Part shown: piece after piece, positions 9,027 through 18,570 of the stretch
Position numbering within the stretch: the first letter of the stretch is position 1
Layout of the letters: each line of letters starts with the position of its first letter
Assembly: GCF_900102515.1 (NCBI RefSeq)
Contig: NZ_FMVS01000010.1
Coordinates: 93,080 to 157,079, forward strand
Source: Butyrivibrio sp. INlla14
Lineage (GTDB): Bacteria; Bacillota; Clostridia; Lachnospirales; Lachnospiraceae
Reading direction: 5' to 3'
Length of the DNA: 64,000 nucleotides
Translations under genes and position numbers: made by a program
Notes under the pieces: model-generated
The model's input: the letters and a program-made list of their open reading frames with translations, nothing else
Told to the model about the DNA's origin: nothing
Database searches by the model: none

Positions 9027-9989
9027 ATGAAAATAGTAGTAGCAGATAAAGACAGCGTTGGATCAGATATGGATTATAGCATTTATGATGAGCTTGGAGA
9101 GGTTACTTATTATGATGATAAGATAACAGAAGATAATGCCAAAGAAAGGCTTGCTGGAGCTGAGGTACTTATGATCAATAAAAGTGCCATTACTGATAAG
9201 ATCCTTGATGATGCCCCGGATTTAAAGCTTATTTGCGAATTCGCAACAGGCTTTGATAATGCAAATATTCCTGCCTGCAACAGGCATGGGGTCAAGGTTG
9301 CCAATGTGGTCAATTATTCCACAGCATCTGTTGCGCAGCACACTTTTGCTCTTTTATTCTACCTTATGGAGAGTATGAGACATTATGATGAATTTGTAAA
9401 AAGTGGTGAATATGCAAATCAGCCACACTTCTGTTGCCTTGATATTCCATTTCACGAGCTTGATGGTATGACCTATGGAATAGTTGGCATGGGAAATATA
9501 GGCAGAAAGGTTGCTCAGATCGCAACAGCCTTTGGAGCCAAGGTTATCTTTTACTCTGCATCAGGTAACAGCACCTGCACAGACTACGAGAGAGTTGAAT
9601 TCGATGAGCTATTGAGAAGAAGTGATGTCATCTCAATCCATTGTCCACTTAGTGACAGGACTAGAAATCTCTTTAGCGGGGATGTCTTTGATAAGATGAA
9701 AGATACCGCAGTCCTCATAAATGTTGCCCGAGGCGCTGTCGTAAGCGAACAGGACTTGGCTAATGCTCTTTTAAATAATAAAATAAAGGCCGCAGGTCTG
9801 GATGTTTTATATCCAGAACCCATGGCCAAAGATTCACCTCTTTTGCAGATACAGGATAGCACAAAACTCATGGTCACACCTCACCTTGCCTGGGCCAGCA
9901 CTGAGGCCCGCCGCAGATGCCTTGAGGAGGTTAAAAAGAATGTTCAGGCTTACCAGAGGGGCGAAGCAAGAAATATTGTAAATCCATGA
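9027..9989 (+). CDS. D-isomer specific 2-hydroxyacid dehydrogenase
   Basis: NAD-dependent oxidoreductase that would interconvert a D-2-hydroxyacid and its 2-keto acid, for example glycerate/hydroxypyruvate or lactate/pyruvate. Visible features are the Rossmann loop GMGNIGRKVA near residue 155, the catalytic Arg in NVARGAVV near 235, the Glu in the LYPEPM region near 264, and the catalytic His in TPHLAWAS near 290. The start is set at the ATG preceded by AAAGGA at 6 bases; an in-frame ATG 63 bases upstream lacks a ribosome site and would add residues foreign to the family. It is convergent with the esterase gene, 14 bases apart, and lacks a clear operon partner. Confidence 0.85.
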   Translation: MKIVVADKDSVGSDMDYSIYDELGEVTYYDDKITEDNAKERLAGAEVLMINKSAITDKILDDAPDLKLICEFATGFDNANIPACNRHGVKVANVVNYSTASVAQHTFALLFYLMESMRHYDEFVKSGEYANQPHFCCLDIPFHELDGMTYGIVGMGNIGRKVAQIATAFGAKVIFYSASGNSTCTDYERVEFDELLRRSDVISIHCPLSDRTRNLFSGDVFDKMKDTAVLINVARGAVVSEQDLANALLNNKIKAAGLDVLYPEPMAKDSPLLQIQDSTKLMVTPHLAWASTEARRRCLEEVKKNVQAYQRGEARNIVNP

Positions 9990-10003
9990 TCGTAAAGTTT
10001 GCA

Positions 10004-11503
<1,500 letters not shown>

Positions 11504-11539
11504 TTGGCTATGCTAAATGGGAATAACTGGGGGAACATA

Positions 11540-11734
11540 ATGTCACATGAAGTAATGGAACCTCGCCAAGGGATAGTTGATTTTGGACATGAAGAGGGGA
11601 AATGCTATAACGATATGTTTTTAAAATACAGAGATAGAGATATTTCTTTGCAAGAATTAAAGGATTTTCAGGAAAATCCGGAAAACTTTAGAATAGAAAT
11701 ACCCTCGCCTAATAGAGGACATGCACATGAATAG
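11540..11734 (+). CDS. Orphan GH-E-like nuclease toxin tip
   Basis: This 64-residue product resembles the C-terminal tip of contact-dependent polymorphic toxins of the GH-E branch of the HNH/endonuclease VII superfamily. It contains the naming residues in DFGHEEGKCYNDM and ends with the typical NRGHAHE tail. A complete toxin would have a long N-terminal delivery region, which is absent, so this is either a displaced toxin-tip cassette or a relic. The start is chosen at the ATG with GGGGGA 5 bases upstream; a TTG at 11504 and an ATG at 11510 are possible longer starts. Two likely immunity genes follow directly. Toxicity is not shown; the assignment rests on motif and context. Confidence 0.6.
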   Translation: MSHEVMEPRQGIVDFGHEEGKCYNDMFLKYRDRDISLQELKDFQENPENFRIEIPSPNRGHAHE

Positions 11735-11745
11735 GGAGGATAGAT

Positions 11746-12267
11746 ATGATAACCATTTTTGATGCAGCATTAATGGGTGATTTTGAATTATTAATGAAGA
11801 TGTATAAAGGTGATGTCAATTGTATAAATGAGGATACAAAACTTAATTTACTACAAACAATTATGTGTGGAGATGGAAATTATGAACAACGCAAGGCAAT
11901 GGTGTTTTTTTTGATTGACGAGGGAATTGATATTAACTATCAAGGTGGAAAACATAAGCGCAATGCTCTGCATATATTATATTCTTCATTGAATATAAGG
12001 GATGAAGAATTCATAATAACTATCACTAATACTTTACTTGAGGCAGGGATAGATATTAACCAAAAAGATGCTTTTGGTGCTATTCCGTTATCTTACTTGA
12101 TATCAGGAAAACTAGGTAATGGTGTGGTTAAGAGTTTATTATCGGTTTTAAAAAAATACGGTGTTAAGTGTCATGAGAAGGATAATTATGGAAATTCGTG
12201 CGTGGATTACGCTAATCAGTTTCCATGGCGAAAAGAGATAGCGGAGGAAATGAAAAATGAGGATTGA
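11746..12267 (+). CDS. Ankyrin-repeat protein, probable immunity protein
   Basis: About four degenerate ankyrin repeats are visible, for example LIDEGIDINYQGGKHKRNALH and LLEAGIDINQKDAFGAIPLSY. Small cytoplasmic ankyrin proteins directly after a toxin tip are a known class of immunity proteins in polymorphic toxin systems. The start is 11 bases after the toxin stop, with GGGAGGA upstream, and the end overlaps the next gene by 11 bases, so the three genes are one transcript. Base composition is AT-rich like its partners. The alternative is an unrelated ankyrin scaffold, but the neighbourhood argues for immunity. Confidence 0.7.
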   Translation: MITIFDAALMGDFELLMKMYKGDVNCINEDTKLNLLQTIMCGDGNYEQRKAMVFFLIDEGIDINYQGGKHKRNALHILYSSLNIRDEEFIITITNTLLEAGIDINQKDAFGAIPLSYLISGKLGNGVVKSLLSVLKKYGVKCHEKDNYGNSCVDYANQFPWRKEIAEEMKNED

Positions 12268-12601
12268 TAATTCTTTGTATGGGGGATTTGTTGTTTCTAA
12301 GAATGTGTTAAACGGGATTCCTATCAGATATTCTTACAGAGAAAAAAGTAACATAAAAGAGCTGAATGGATGGACAATCTATTCAGATATAGATGATGAC
12401 GAATATGTGAGTGATTCCAACAATTTTGTAATAGTAACAGCGGAGACGTTGTTTGAAAAAGCACAGGTCATAAAGGAAATATTTGATGCACCATATGGAA
12501 CGGACTTATGTTGGTTATATGAAGAAGGCGTGCATACCGGATTCTATGATTTAAAAAATGATAAAGAGGTTACAATAGAACAGATAAATAAAGGTTTTTA
12601 A
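12257..12601 (+). CDS. DUF2185/Imm33-like immunity protein
   Basis: The segment VVSKNVLNGIPIRYSYREK, then LNGWTIYSDIDDDEYV and the strongly conserved tail motif IFDAPYGTDLCWLYEEG, match the DUF2185 (Imm33-like) family, widely found as immunity proteins and in toxin-immunity islands. At 114 residues it is complete. It overlaps the ankyrin gene by 11 bases and is the last gene before a strong hairpin. Two immunity-type genes after one toxin tip suggest either a two-part immunity or an accumulated immunity cassette for a second, lost toxin. Confidence 0.75.
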   Translation: MRIDNSLYGGFVVSKNVLNGIPIRYSYREKSNIKELNGWTIYSDIDDDEYVSDSNNFVIVTAETLFEKAQVIKEIFDAPYGTDLCWLYEEGVHTGFYDLKNDKEVTIEQINKGF

Positions 12602-12616
12602 ATTTGCTAATATAAT

Positions 12617-12650
12617 AAGGCCTGTATCTCAGATGGATACAGGCCTTTGA
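12617..12650. terminator. Bidirectional terminator
   Basis: A 12-base perfect stem, AAGGCCTGTATC with GATACAGGCCTT, sits between the stops of the immunity gene (plus) and the pectate lyase (minus). AT-rich tails on both sides let it serve both transcripts. Confidence 0.75.
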
Positions 12651-12655
12651 TAATA

Positions 12656-14203
12656 TTAGAATCCAACACAGTTGCCCTTTAATGTGGCACCCTTAATGTT
12701 ATTCTTTCCGTTTTTAGATGTGCAATCCTGGATTACCGCTGTTCCAAAGGTTACCTTTTTGCCAAGAGCAGAAGGTGTTCCTTCCTTTGGCCAGTTGAAG
12801 TTGTATTTCTTGTTGCTGTCTGCTGTGCACTTTTTCATAGTTACAACTCCGCTCTGGTTATTTCTGTCAAAGCCAGAAGCGTAGTTACCAACTGCTGAAC
12901 ATCCTTCCAAAACATGATTAAGTGGGTCAAGGTGAGCGGCAACACCGGAAGTCTTGTTATCAACTCCGCCAAGTTTAAAGCCGTTACCATCACCGTAGAT
13001 ACCGTCGCAATATCCATTGTAGTTTGCCTTACAGTTCTTAAAGGTTACAGCCCCATGTGCTGCATAGAGATCCCATCCATCATCACTGTTATATTCGGCG
13101 ACGCAGCCTTCGAAATAGTTGCCGGTTCCTGAATGGAGCTTACAAGCAAATCCGTCAGCATTTTCACCCTTGGGATCTGCATTGTGATGTGAAGTGCAGT
13201 TGTAGAATTTGTTGTTGGAGCCGCCGTTACTGATCTGGAAACCGGCATCCTTGTTGTAGCAGCAGGTTACATTGGTAAAAGTATTGTTGTTGCCATCGAT
13301 AAAGATACCGTTGTCAGCAGCATTTTTTACTGTAAAGTTTGAAAGATTGCTGCCACTTCCTGAGATGGTGATTCCTCTTCCAGAGCTTCCGCTTGTGGAT
13401 GAAAAATCAATTGTGGCATTGTTCTTACCAGTGATATGCACACCGGAAGGAAGTTTTACGGAGCCACTCTTTACAGTACCGTCAATAACAATTGTGGTGC
13501 CACTCTTAGCCTTGCTGATAGCAGAAGAAAGAGATGTTCCACCATTCTTAACTGTAATAGTGCTGCCACTTGCGCTTCCTGAACCGCTACCAGAGCCTGA
13601 TCCAGAACCTGAACCGCTACCGGAACCACCCCCGGAGCCTGATCCGTTAGAGCAAGCTTCGAATTTGAATTGCTGATAGGTGTTTTTCTTGTTGTACTTC
13701 CAGGTAACAATGTTGGCGCCAGCATCTACTGCTGCGTTATATACGCTTACAGCCTGTTTTTCAGAGCCACATTTGCTCTTAAGAGCTACAACTCCGTCAG
13801 AAATCTTAACTACCTTAAAAATCTGTGAATCCTTGCCATTAGCTGGCCAAATCTGAATGTTAGTACCGTCTGCTGATTTGCCCCCGTTTACGTCAAGCAT
13901 ACGGCCACCAGCCATACCACTTTTAATTGTGATATAGTTGCTACCCAGGTTTGTAACATACCACTTCTGACAGGCATTGCCATTTCCTGTCCACTGCTGG
14001 ACATTGGCGCCGTTTGCGTCGGAAGCATTAGCAACATCAACATACATCTGGCTGTTGATGTTCTTAATGTAATACCATCCGTCTGAGATGATATTAGATG
14101 CAGCTTCTGCCTTTGGAGCTGTGGTTGCTATGGCAGAAGAAGCCACTATCACAGAAGCTGTCGTGATAGCGATAACAACCTTTTTGATCAGTTTTTTGAA
14201 CAT
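12656..14203 (-). CDS. Secreted PL9-like pectate lyase with ricin-type lectin domain
   Basis: Domains in order: signal peptide (about 1-35, ending at an Ala-rich site), ricin-type beta-trefoil carbohydrate-binding domain (about 36-182), Gly-Ser linker of some 30 residues, then a right-handed parallel beta-helix (about 216-515) of the polysaccharide lyase 9 type. ENADGF and NSDDGWDLY carry the Asp cluster that binds calcium in PL9 enzymes, and GNGFKLGG carries the Lys that serves as catalytic base in that family. The enzyme would cut pectate outside the cell by beta-elimination. GGGAGG precedes the ATG. A perfect cre-like site lies about 90 bases upstream, so carbon catabolite control is likely. 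The residue roles come from family knowledge; function here is inferred. Confidence 0.85.
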   Translation of the reverse strand: MFKKLIKKVVIAITTASVIVASSAIATTAPKAEAASNIISDGWYYIKNINSQMYVDVANASDANGANVQQWTGNGNACQKWYVTNLGSNYITIKSGMAGGRMLDVNGGKSADGTNIQIWPANGKDSQIFKVVKISDGVVALKSKCGSEKQAVSVYNAAVDAGANIVTWKYNKKNTYQQFKFEACSNGSGSGGGSGSGSGSGSGSGSGSGSASGSTITVKNGGTSLSSAISKAKSGTTIVIDGTVKSGSVKLPSGVHITGKNNATIDFSSTSGSSGRGITISGSGSNLSNFTVKNAADNGIFIDGNNNTFTNVTCCYNKDAGFQISNGGSNNKFYNCTSHHNADPKGENADGFACKLHSGTGNYFEGCVAEYNSDDGWDLYAAHGAVTFKNCKANYNGYCDGIYGDGNGFKLGGVDNKTSGVAAHLDPLNHVLEGCSAVGNYASGFDRNNQSGVVTMKKCTADSNKKYNFNWPKEGTPSALGKKVTFGTAVIQDCTSKNGKNNIKGATLKGNCVGF

Positions 14204-14291
14204 ACCTTCTTGTCCTCCCTTATTAAGTTAAGTATAGTTTTGCCTCCACAAGCTAAAACATAAGGAAATCATAACACGCATGAATACTGGA

Positions 14292-14305
14292 TGTAAACGC
14301 TTTCA
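14292..14305. promoter_or_regulatory. Catabolite responsive element (cre) for pectate lyase
   Basis: TGTAAACGCTTTCA fits the CcpA-binding consensus TGWNANCGNTNWCA at every constrained position. It is in the gap between the divergent pectate lyase and the exported orphan protein, about 90 bases from the lyase start. Confidence 0.7.
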
Positions 14306-14488
14306 TAAACGTAAAAATGTATGAAAATGCGCACTTTCTTTTGGCGATAATTACAATAATCGTAAAAATTGGGAATAAAATATAATCTACCTTTGAATTC
14401 GGGATATATATAAACTACAATGAAAGTATCTTGGATTTGAGTTACACGTAATAAAAGAATAAACAAGAGAATGTGAGGAATAGAGGAC

Positions 14489-15196
14489 ATGAAAATAAGA
14501 AGATTGGGTGGTTTACTGGCAGGACTTACACTAGGTGTCTGCAGCCTGGTATTAAATCCTGTGAAGTCTGAGGCAACAGAAGGGCTATCAACCTCCTATG
14601 CGGATATTTCTGAGGAAACAAGTATTCAGCAGAGTACAGATATAACGAGCTCAACTGGTGACATGGAAGAGGAAAAAGAGGAAGAAAAGATTGTTATTCC
14701 TCAGAATAATGTGGTTAATTCAAATGGCAAGCAGGTAAAGTCAACTGTAGCTGGCAACTATTATGCCTGGTCTGTTCCTGGGTTTGCTGTTATAACCCCA
14801 GAGTACGAGCTCCAAAAACAAGCCAATTTTATGATACTCGAGTATTTCTTTGTAACTACATGGGACATAGATGCAAGGACAGCTCCTGCAGCTATCGACA
14901 CTATGAGTATTGTGGCACAGTCAGAAGAAGCTACTCTTGGAGCATCTTTTCAGATGACAGTCAGCAGACTCTTTTCCACTAAGGTATATCCAATGGTCAA
15001 TGAAGAGATGAAGGTTGGAACAATGATTGAAATACCTGCAGATTTCAAGGAAGAAGGAGCCTCTTATGCTGTGGTATGTGTAAGAAGTGGCGGTGTATAT
15101 GAAATCCTGCCGGATCTGGATGAGGACCCTGCTACTATAACATTTAATGCCCATGCTGGAACCGGAGCATACGGAATCCTAAGATACAGGGAGTAA
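14489..15196 (+). CDS. Exported protein of unknown function
   Basis: I do not recognise the family. A signal peptide is clear (basic start, hydrophobic LLAGLTLGVCSLVL, cleavage near residue 30). An acidic Ser/Thr/Glu-rich stretch to about residue 70 follows, then a compact domain of about 160 residues with no cysteine pattern or enzymatic motif that I can name. It contains NYYAWSVPGFAVITP and ends DEDPATITFNAHAGTGAYGI. The mature protein seems soluble or wall-associated. It is monocistronic: the divergent promoter region is shared with the pectate lyase, and a strong terminator follows. The neighbouring GH25 lysozyme suggests an envelope location but not a role. Confidence 0.6.
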   Translation: MKIRRLGGLLAGLTLGVCSLVLNPVKSEATEGLSTSYADISEETSIQQSTDITSSTGDMEEEKEEEKIVIPQNNVVNSNGKQVKSTVAGNYYAWSVPGFAVITPEYELQKQANFMILEYFFVTTWDIDARTAPAAIDTMSIVAQSEEATLGASFQMTVSRLFSTKVYPMVNEEMKVGTMIEIPADFKEEGASYAVVCVRSGGVYEILPDLDEDPATITFNAHAGTGAYGILRYRE

Positions 15197-15209
15197 ATAC
15201 TAAGATTTT

Positions 15210-15245
15210 AAGGCATCATCACAATTGTGGTGGTGCCTTTTATTT
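15210..15245 (+). terminator. Terminator overlapping the next promoter
   Basis: The stem AAGGCATCATCACAA with TTGTGGTGGTGCCTT folds with few mismatches and is followed by TTTATTTG. The -35 element of the next gene lies inside its 3' arm. Confidence 0.8.
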
Positions 15246-15253
15246 GTTATAAT
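15225..15253 (+). promoter_or_regulatory. Sigma-A promoter of the GH25 gene
   Basis: TTGTGG (15225-15230) and TATAAT (15248-15253) are 17 bases apart, placing the start about 35 bases before the GH25 ATG. Confidence 0.65.
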
Positions 15254-15296
15254 TAAAATGTTAAGAAAAACTTAAAATTCATATGAGGGGAATAGT

Positions 15297-17003
15297 ATGT
15301 TTAAAAGTGTCAAGAAAGCTTTACTTTCTGCAGCAGCGCTTCTGGGGGCAGTAGCGTTTCTGTCTTTATCACCTGTAGCTGAGACTACAGTCAGTGCCAG
15401 AGGCCCGGAAATTGCCATGGGAGTTGATGTGGCTAAATATCAGGGCGCGATCAACTGGCAGCAGGTCAAGAATTCTGGTGTTAAATTCGCCATGATCAGA
15501 GTTGGAACAACTAAAAAGGGAATGGATGAACAGTTCATCAACAATATAAATGGTGCTAATGCAGCAGGCATCAGAACTGGTATCTATATCTATTCTTATG
15601 CGACAAATCCTGAGCAGGCCGCAGCAGAGGCCAATCAGGTTCTCGCATGGATTGCGCCATATACAGTATCATTTCCTGTAGCAATTGATATTGAGGACTC
15701 ATGTCAGAAGGGGCTCAATCCAGCTCAGCTTCAGGCTATTGCAGATACATTCTGCGGAATAATGTATGCTAACGGTTATGAGCCTATGGTATATGCCAGC
15801 AAGAACTGGTTCATGGGCAGAATGCCAGTAGTTTCTGCACCTAAGTGGGTTGCTCAGTACAGCGGAGCGTGCGAATATCCTGGAGAGTATGCAATGTGGC
15901 AGTCTACAAGCCATGGACAGGTTGCAGGTATCCCTGGAAGAGTAGATATCGATCATCTTTATTCAGATTACTTTAGCCGTTTGATTCCAGAGGGATTTAA
16001 CAGTTATGGTGGAAATATATATTATTATCACAATTATAGAAAGCTCTATGGCTGGCTTAACCTTTCGAATGGAAGATATCATGCAGATGCTACTACAGGT
16101 ATCATTAATGCAGGATGGTTCCAGGATGAATCAGGAATATATTACCTTGATCCAGCTCAGGGCGGACTTGCCAAGGTTGGCTTTGCAGATATTGCAGGGG
16201 CAAGATATTTCTTTGACGCAAATGGTGTAAGACGTACTGGCCTTATTGATGTTGGCGGGGCACTGGTTTACGCCAATGCAGATGGTGTCTGCCAGAAGGG
16301 CCTTATTCCTCTTGAGGATGGTGTTCACTATTTTGATGATCAGTATTTAATGCACGTGGGACTTACTCAGGTTGGAAATAAGCTTTATTATTTCAATGAA
16401 AAGGGTGTAATGCAGACAGGAATGCTGGCCTTTGAAGTTGGAAAGTTCATGTTTGGCGCAGATGGTGCTGCTATTTCTGGCTGGTTTTCCAATGAACTTG
16501 GACAGAGATTTTATTTTGGACAGGATTTCAGGGCTTATGTAGGCCTTCAGCAGATTGATAAAGATGTATACCTTTTTGGCAATGACGGAGTAATGTTTAC
16601 AGGCTGGACAGGTGAAGTAGGTGCCAGATATTATTTCGGCGCAGATGGCAAGATGGTAAAAGGCTGGAATGCAATAGACGGAAGAGCTTTCTACTTTGGG
16701 GCTGATGGACTTATGGCTACAGGGCTGGCTCCACTTAAGGACGGAGTTTACTTCCTTGATCCTACAGATGGACACATGGTTGTAGGCTGGGTTCAGCTTC
16801 CTGATGGATGGAGATACTTTGATGCCAACAATGGCAAGATGCTTGCAGGCGTAACTGCTGTTCTGGATAATGTTGAGTGTACTTTCGACAAGGGCGGACT
16901 TTTGGCAGCACCTGCTGGCTGGGTTCCAGGAACACCTGCTCCTGTAGATCCTGCAATAGTTGCTGCAGCTCAGACTCCGGCAACTCCTGCTACTCCACAG
17001 TAA
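15297..17003 (+). CDS. Secreted GH25 lysozyme with wall-binding repeats
   Basis: Signal peptide (about 1-34), then a glycoside hydrolase 25 domain (about 40-230) with GVDVAKYQGAINW at the start and the acidic active-site segment AIDIEDSCQ near residue 125. Residues about 240-545 are roughly a dozen aromatic- and Gly-rich repeats such as YYFNEKGVMQTGM and YYFGADGKMVKGW, of the choline/cell-wall binding type. A short Pro/Ala tail ends the protein. It would cleave peptidoglycan outside the membrane, for wall remodelling, separation or lysis. Many repeats for one catalytic domain imply tight wall retention. A perfect -10 and a strong ribosome site (GAGGGGAA) suggest good expression. Confidence 0.9.
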   Translation: MFKSVKKALLSAAALLGAVAFLSLSPVAETTVSARGPEIAMGVDVAKYQGAINWQQVKNSGVKFAMIRVGTTKKGMDEQFINNINGANAAGIRTGIYIYSYATNPEQAAAEANQVLAWIAPYTVSFPVAIDIEDSCQKGLNPAQLQAIADTFCGIMYANGYEPMVYASKNWFMGRMPVVSAPKWVAQYSGACEYPGEYAMWQSTSHGQVAGIPGRVDIDHLYSDYFSRLIPEGFNSYGGNIYYYHNYRKLYGWLNLSNGRYHADATTGIINAGWFQDESGIYYLDPAQGGLAKVGFADIAGARYFFDANGVRRTGLIDVGGALVYANADGVCQKGLIPLEDGVHYFDDQYLMHVGLTQVGNKLYYFNEKGVMQTGMLAFEVGKFMFGADGAAISGWFSNELGQRFYFGQDFRAYVGLQQIDKDVYLFGNDGVMFTGWTGEVGARYYFGADGKMVKGWNAIDGRAFYFGADGLMATGLAPLKDGVYFLDPTDGHMVVGWVQLPDGWRYFDANNGKMLAGVTAVLDNVECTFDKGGLLAAPAGWVPGTPAPVDPAIVAAAQTPATPATPQ

Positions 17004-17035
17004 TAGAAACAGATACATAAACAGATACATCAAGG

Positions 17036-17069
17036 ACCTGCGGGGGAAAATACCTTCGCAGGTTTTTAT
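17036..17069 (+). terminator. Intrinsic terminator of the GH25 gene
   Basis: ACCTGCG (17036-17042) pairs with CGCAGGT (17057-17063), followed by TTTTTATTTG. Confidence 0.85.
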
Positions 17070-17158
17070 TTGATTAAAATAGTATAAAGCAAACAATTAT
17101 GTTACAATGTAACGGCATGGGTTCAGAAACCCGTATTATCATGAAAGAGGTATGAACA

Positions 17159-18388
17159 ATGGATTTTCAAAGTGCACAGGAGAAACTAGCTAAATATGGC
17201 CAGGAGCATGTACTTAAGTATTATGATGAACTTTCTGATACTGAGAAAGAAGAGCTTCTTGCCCAGATAGAGGATACAGACTTTGCAGTTTTAGAGAACT
17301 GCAAGAATCTTGGAAAGAGTGAGGGAAGAGGACAGTTTGCACCTCTTGCTGCAATGCAGGTTTCCGAGATTAAGGAAAGAGAAGAAGAGTTTAGAAAGAT
17401 TGGCGTTGAGACAATTAAGGCTGGCAAGGTGGCAGCAGTCCTTCTTGCAGGCGGAATGGGAACCAGACTTGGTTCTGACAACCCAAAGGGAATGTATGAT
17501 ATTGGTCTTACCAAGCCAGTTTATATTTTCCAGAGAATAATCGAGAACCTTCAGGATACAGTAGCTCAGGCAGGTGGTGCCTTCATTCATCTTTTCATCA
17601 TGACAAGTGAAAAGAATAATGATGCTACAGTAAACTTCCTCAAGGAGCACAATTTCTTTGGATATCCAGAGGATAAGGTTACTTTCTTCAAGCAGGATAT
17701 GGCTCCAGCTTCTGATTACAATGGAAAAGTATATATGGAGGGCAAGGGCAGAATTTCCACATCTCCTAATGGTAATGCTGGATGGTATTCTTCTATGCTC
17801 AAGGCTGGACTTAGAGATGTTCTGTTAAAAGAGGGAATCGAGTGGATCGATATTTTTGCTGTTGATAATGTCCTTCAGAGAATCGCAGATCCTTGCTTTG
17901 TTGGTGCAACAGTTAATGCAGGTGTTTCCTGCGGCGCCAAGGTTGTTAGAAAGAATGCTCCAGACGAGAAGGTTGGCGTAATGTGTCTTGAGGATGGAAG
18001 ACCTTCTATCGTTGAGTATTACGAGCTTTCACAGGAGATGATGGATGCCAAGGATGAAAACGGCGATCCTGCTTACAACTATGGAGTTATCCTTAACTAT
18101 CTCTTTAACGAGAAGGCTCTTTTTGATATAGCTCAGAAAACTCTTCCTCTGCATGTTGTTGAGAAGAAGATTCCTTATATTGATGAAAATGCAAATCTTA
18201 TCAAGCCAGAAGCTCCTAACGGATGCAAGTTCGAGCAGCTTGTTCTTGATATGATCCATGAGCTTGATACATGCCTTCCTTATGAGGTTGTAAGAGAACA
18301 TGAATTTGCTCCTATCAAGAATAAAGAAGGCGTTGATTCTGTAGAGTCAGCTAGAGAGCTTTGCAAGCTTAACGGTATTGAGCTGTAA
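17159..18388 (+). CDS. UDP-sugar pyrophosphorylase (UDPGP/UAP type)
   Basis: Nucleotidyltransferase of the eukaryote-like UDPGP family that joins UTP to a sugar-1-phosphate (GlcNAc, glucose or galactose). The signature LAGGMGTRLGSDNPKGM is near residue 96, followed by the family sequence FAVDNVLQRIADP and a C-terminal EFAPIKN segment. At 409 residues it is near full length for bacterial members. It lies directly before galE, about 180 bases away. The pair would supply UDP-glucose, UDP-galactose or the amino-sugar equivalents for galactose use and envelope polymers. AGAGG precedes the ATG. Which sugar-1-phosphate is preferred cannot be read from sequence. Confidence 0.85.
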   Translation: MDFQSAQEKLAKYGQEHVLKYYDELSDTEKEELLAQIEDTDFAVLENCKNLGKSEGRGQFAPLAAMQVSEIKEREEEFRKIGVETIKAGKVAAVLLAGGMGTRLGSDNPKGMYDIGLTKPVYIFQRIIENLQDTVAQAGGAFIHLFIMTSEKNNDATVNFLKEHNFFGYPEDKVTFFKQDMAPASDYNGKVYMEGKGRISTSPNGNAGWYSSMLKAGLRDVLLKEGIEWIDIFAVDNVLQRIADPCFVGATVNAGVSCGAKVVRKNAPDEKVGVMCLEDGRPSIVEYYELSQEMMDAKDENGDPAYNYGVILNYLFNEKALFDIAQKTLPLHVVEKKIPYIDENANLIKPEAPNGCKFEQLVLDMIHELDTCLPYEVVREHEFAPIKNKEGVDSVESARELCKLNGIEL

Positions 18389-18570
18389 TGCAATTTGTTG
18401 AGGAATGTGCGAATTTGTTACTGGCGCGAGCTGCTTACGAGTGATGGAACAATCTAACATTCTGACAGGTGTTCCTAACATAAGAGTGTTGTAATTAGTG
18501 ACGCCTATCAATACAATTAAACCATAGTAAACAAAAAACTTGGTGATACATAACAGAAAAGAGGTTGAAT

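Noticed and set aside
15990..16940. Possible tandem DNA repeat or CRISPR-like array
   Set aside because: The periodicity is protein-level (wall-binding repeats) with strongly varying DNA; there are no constant repeats with spacers. No CRISPR array was seen anywhere.
16347..17096. 249-codon open frame antisense to the GH25 repeats
   Set aside because: It is produced by the regular repeat codons of the wall-binding region on the other strand.
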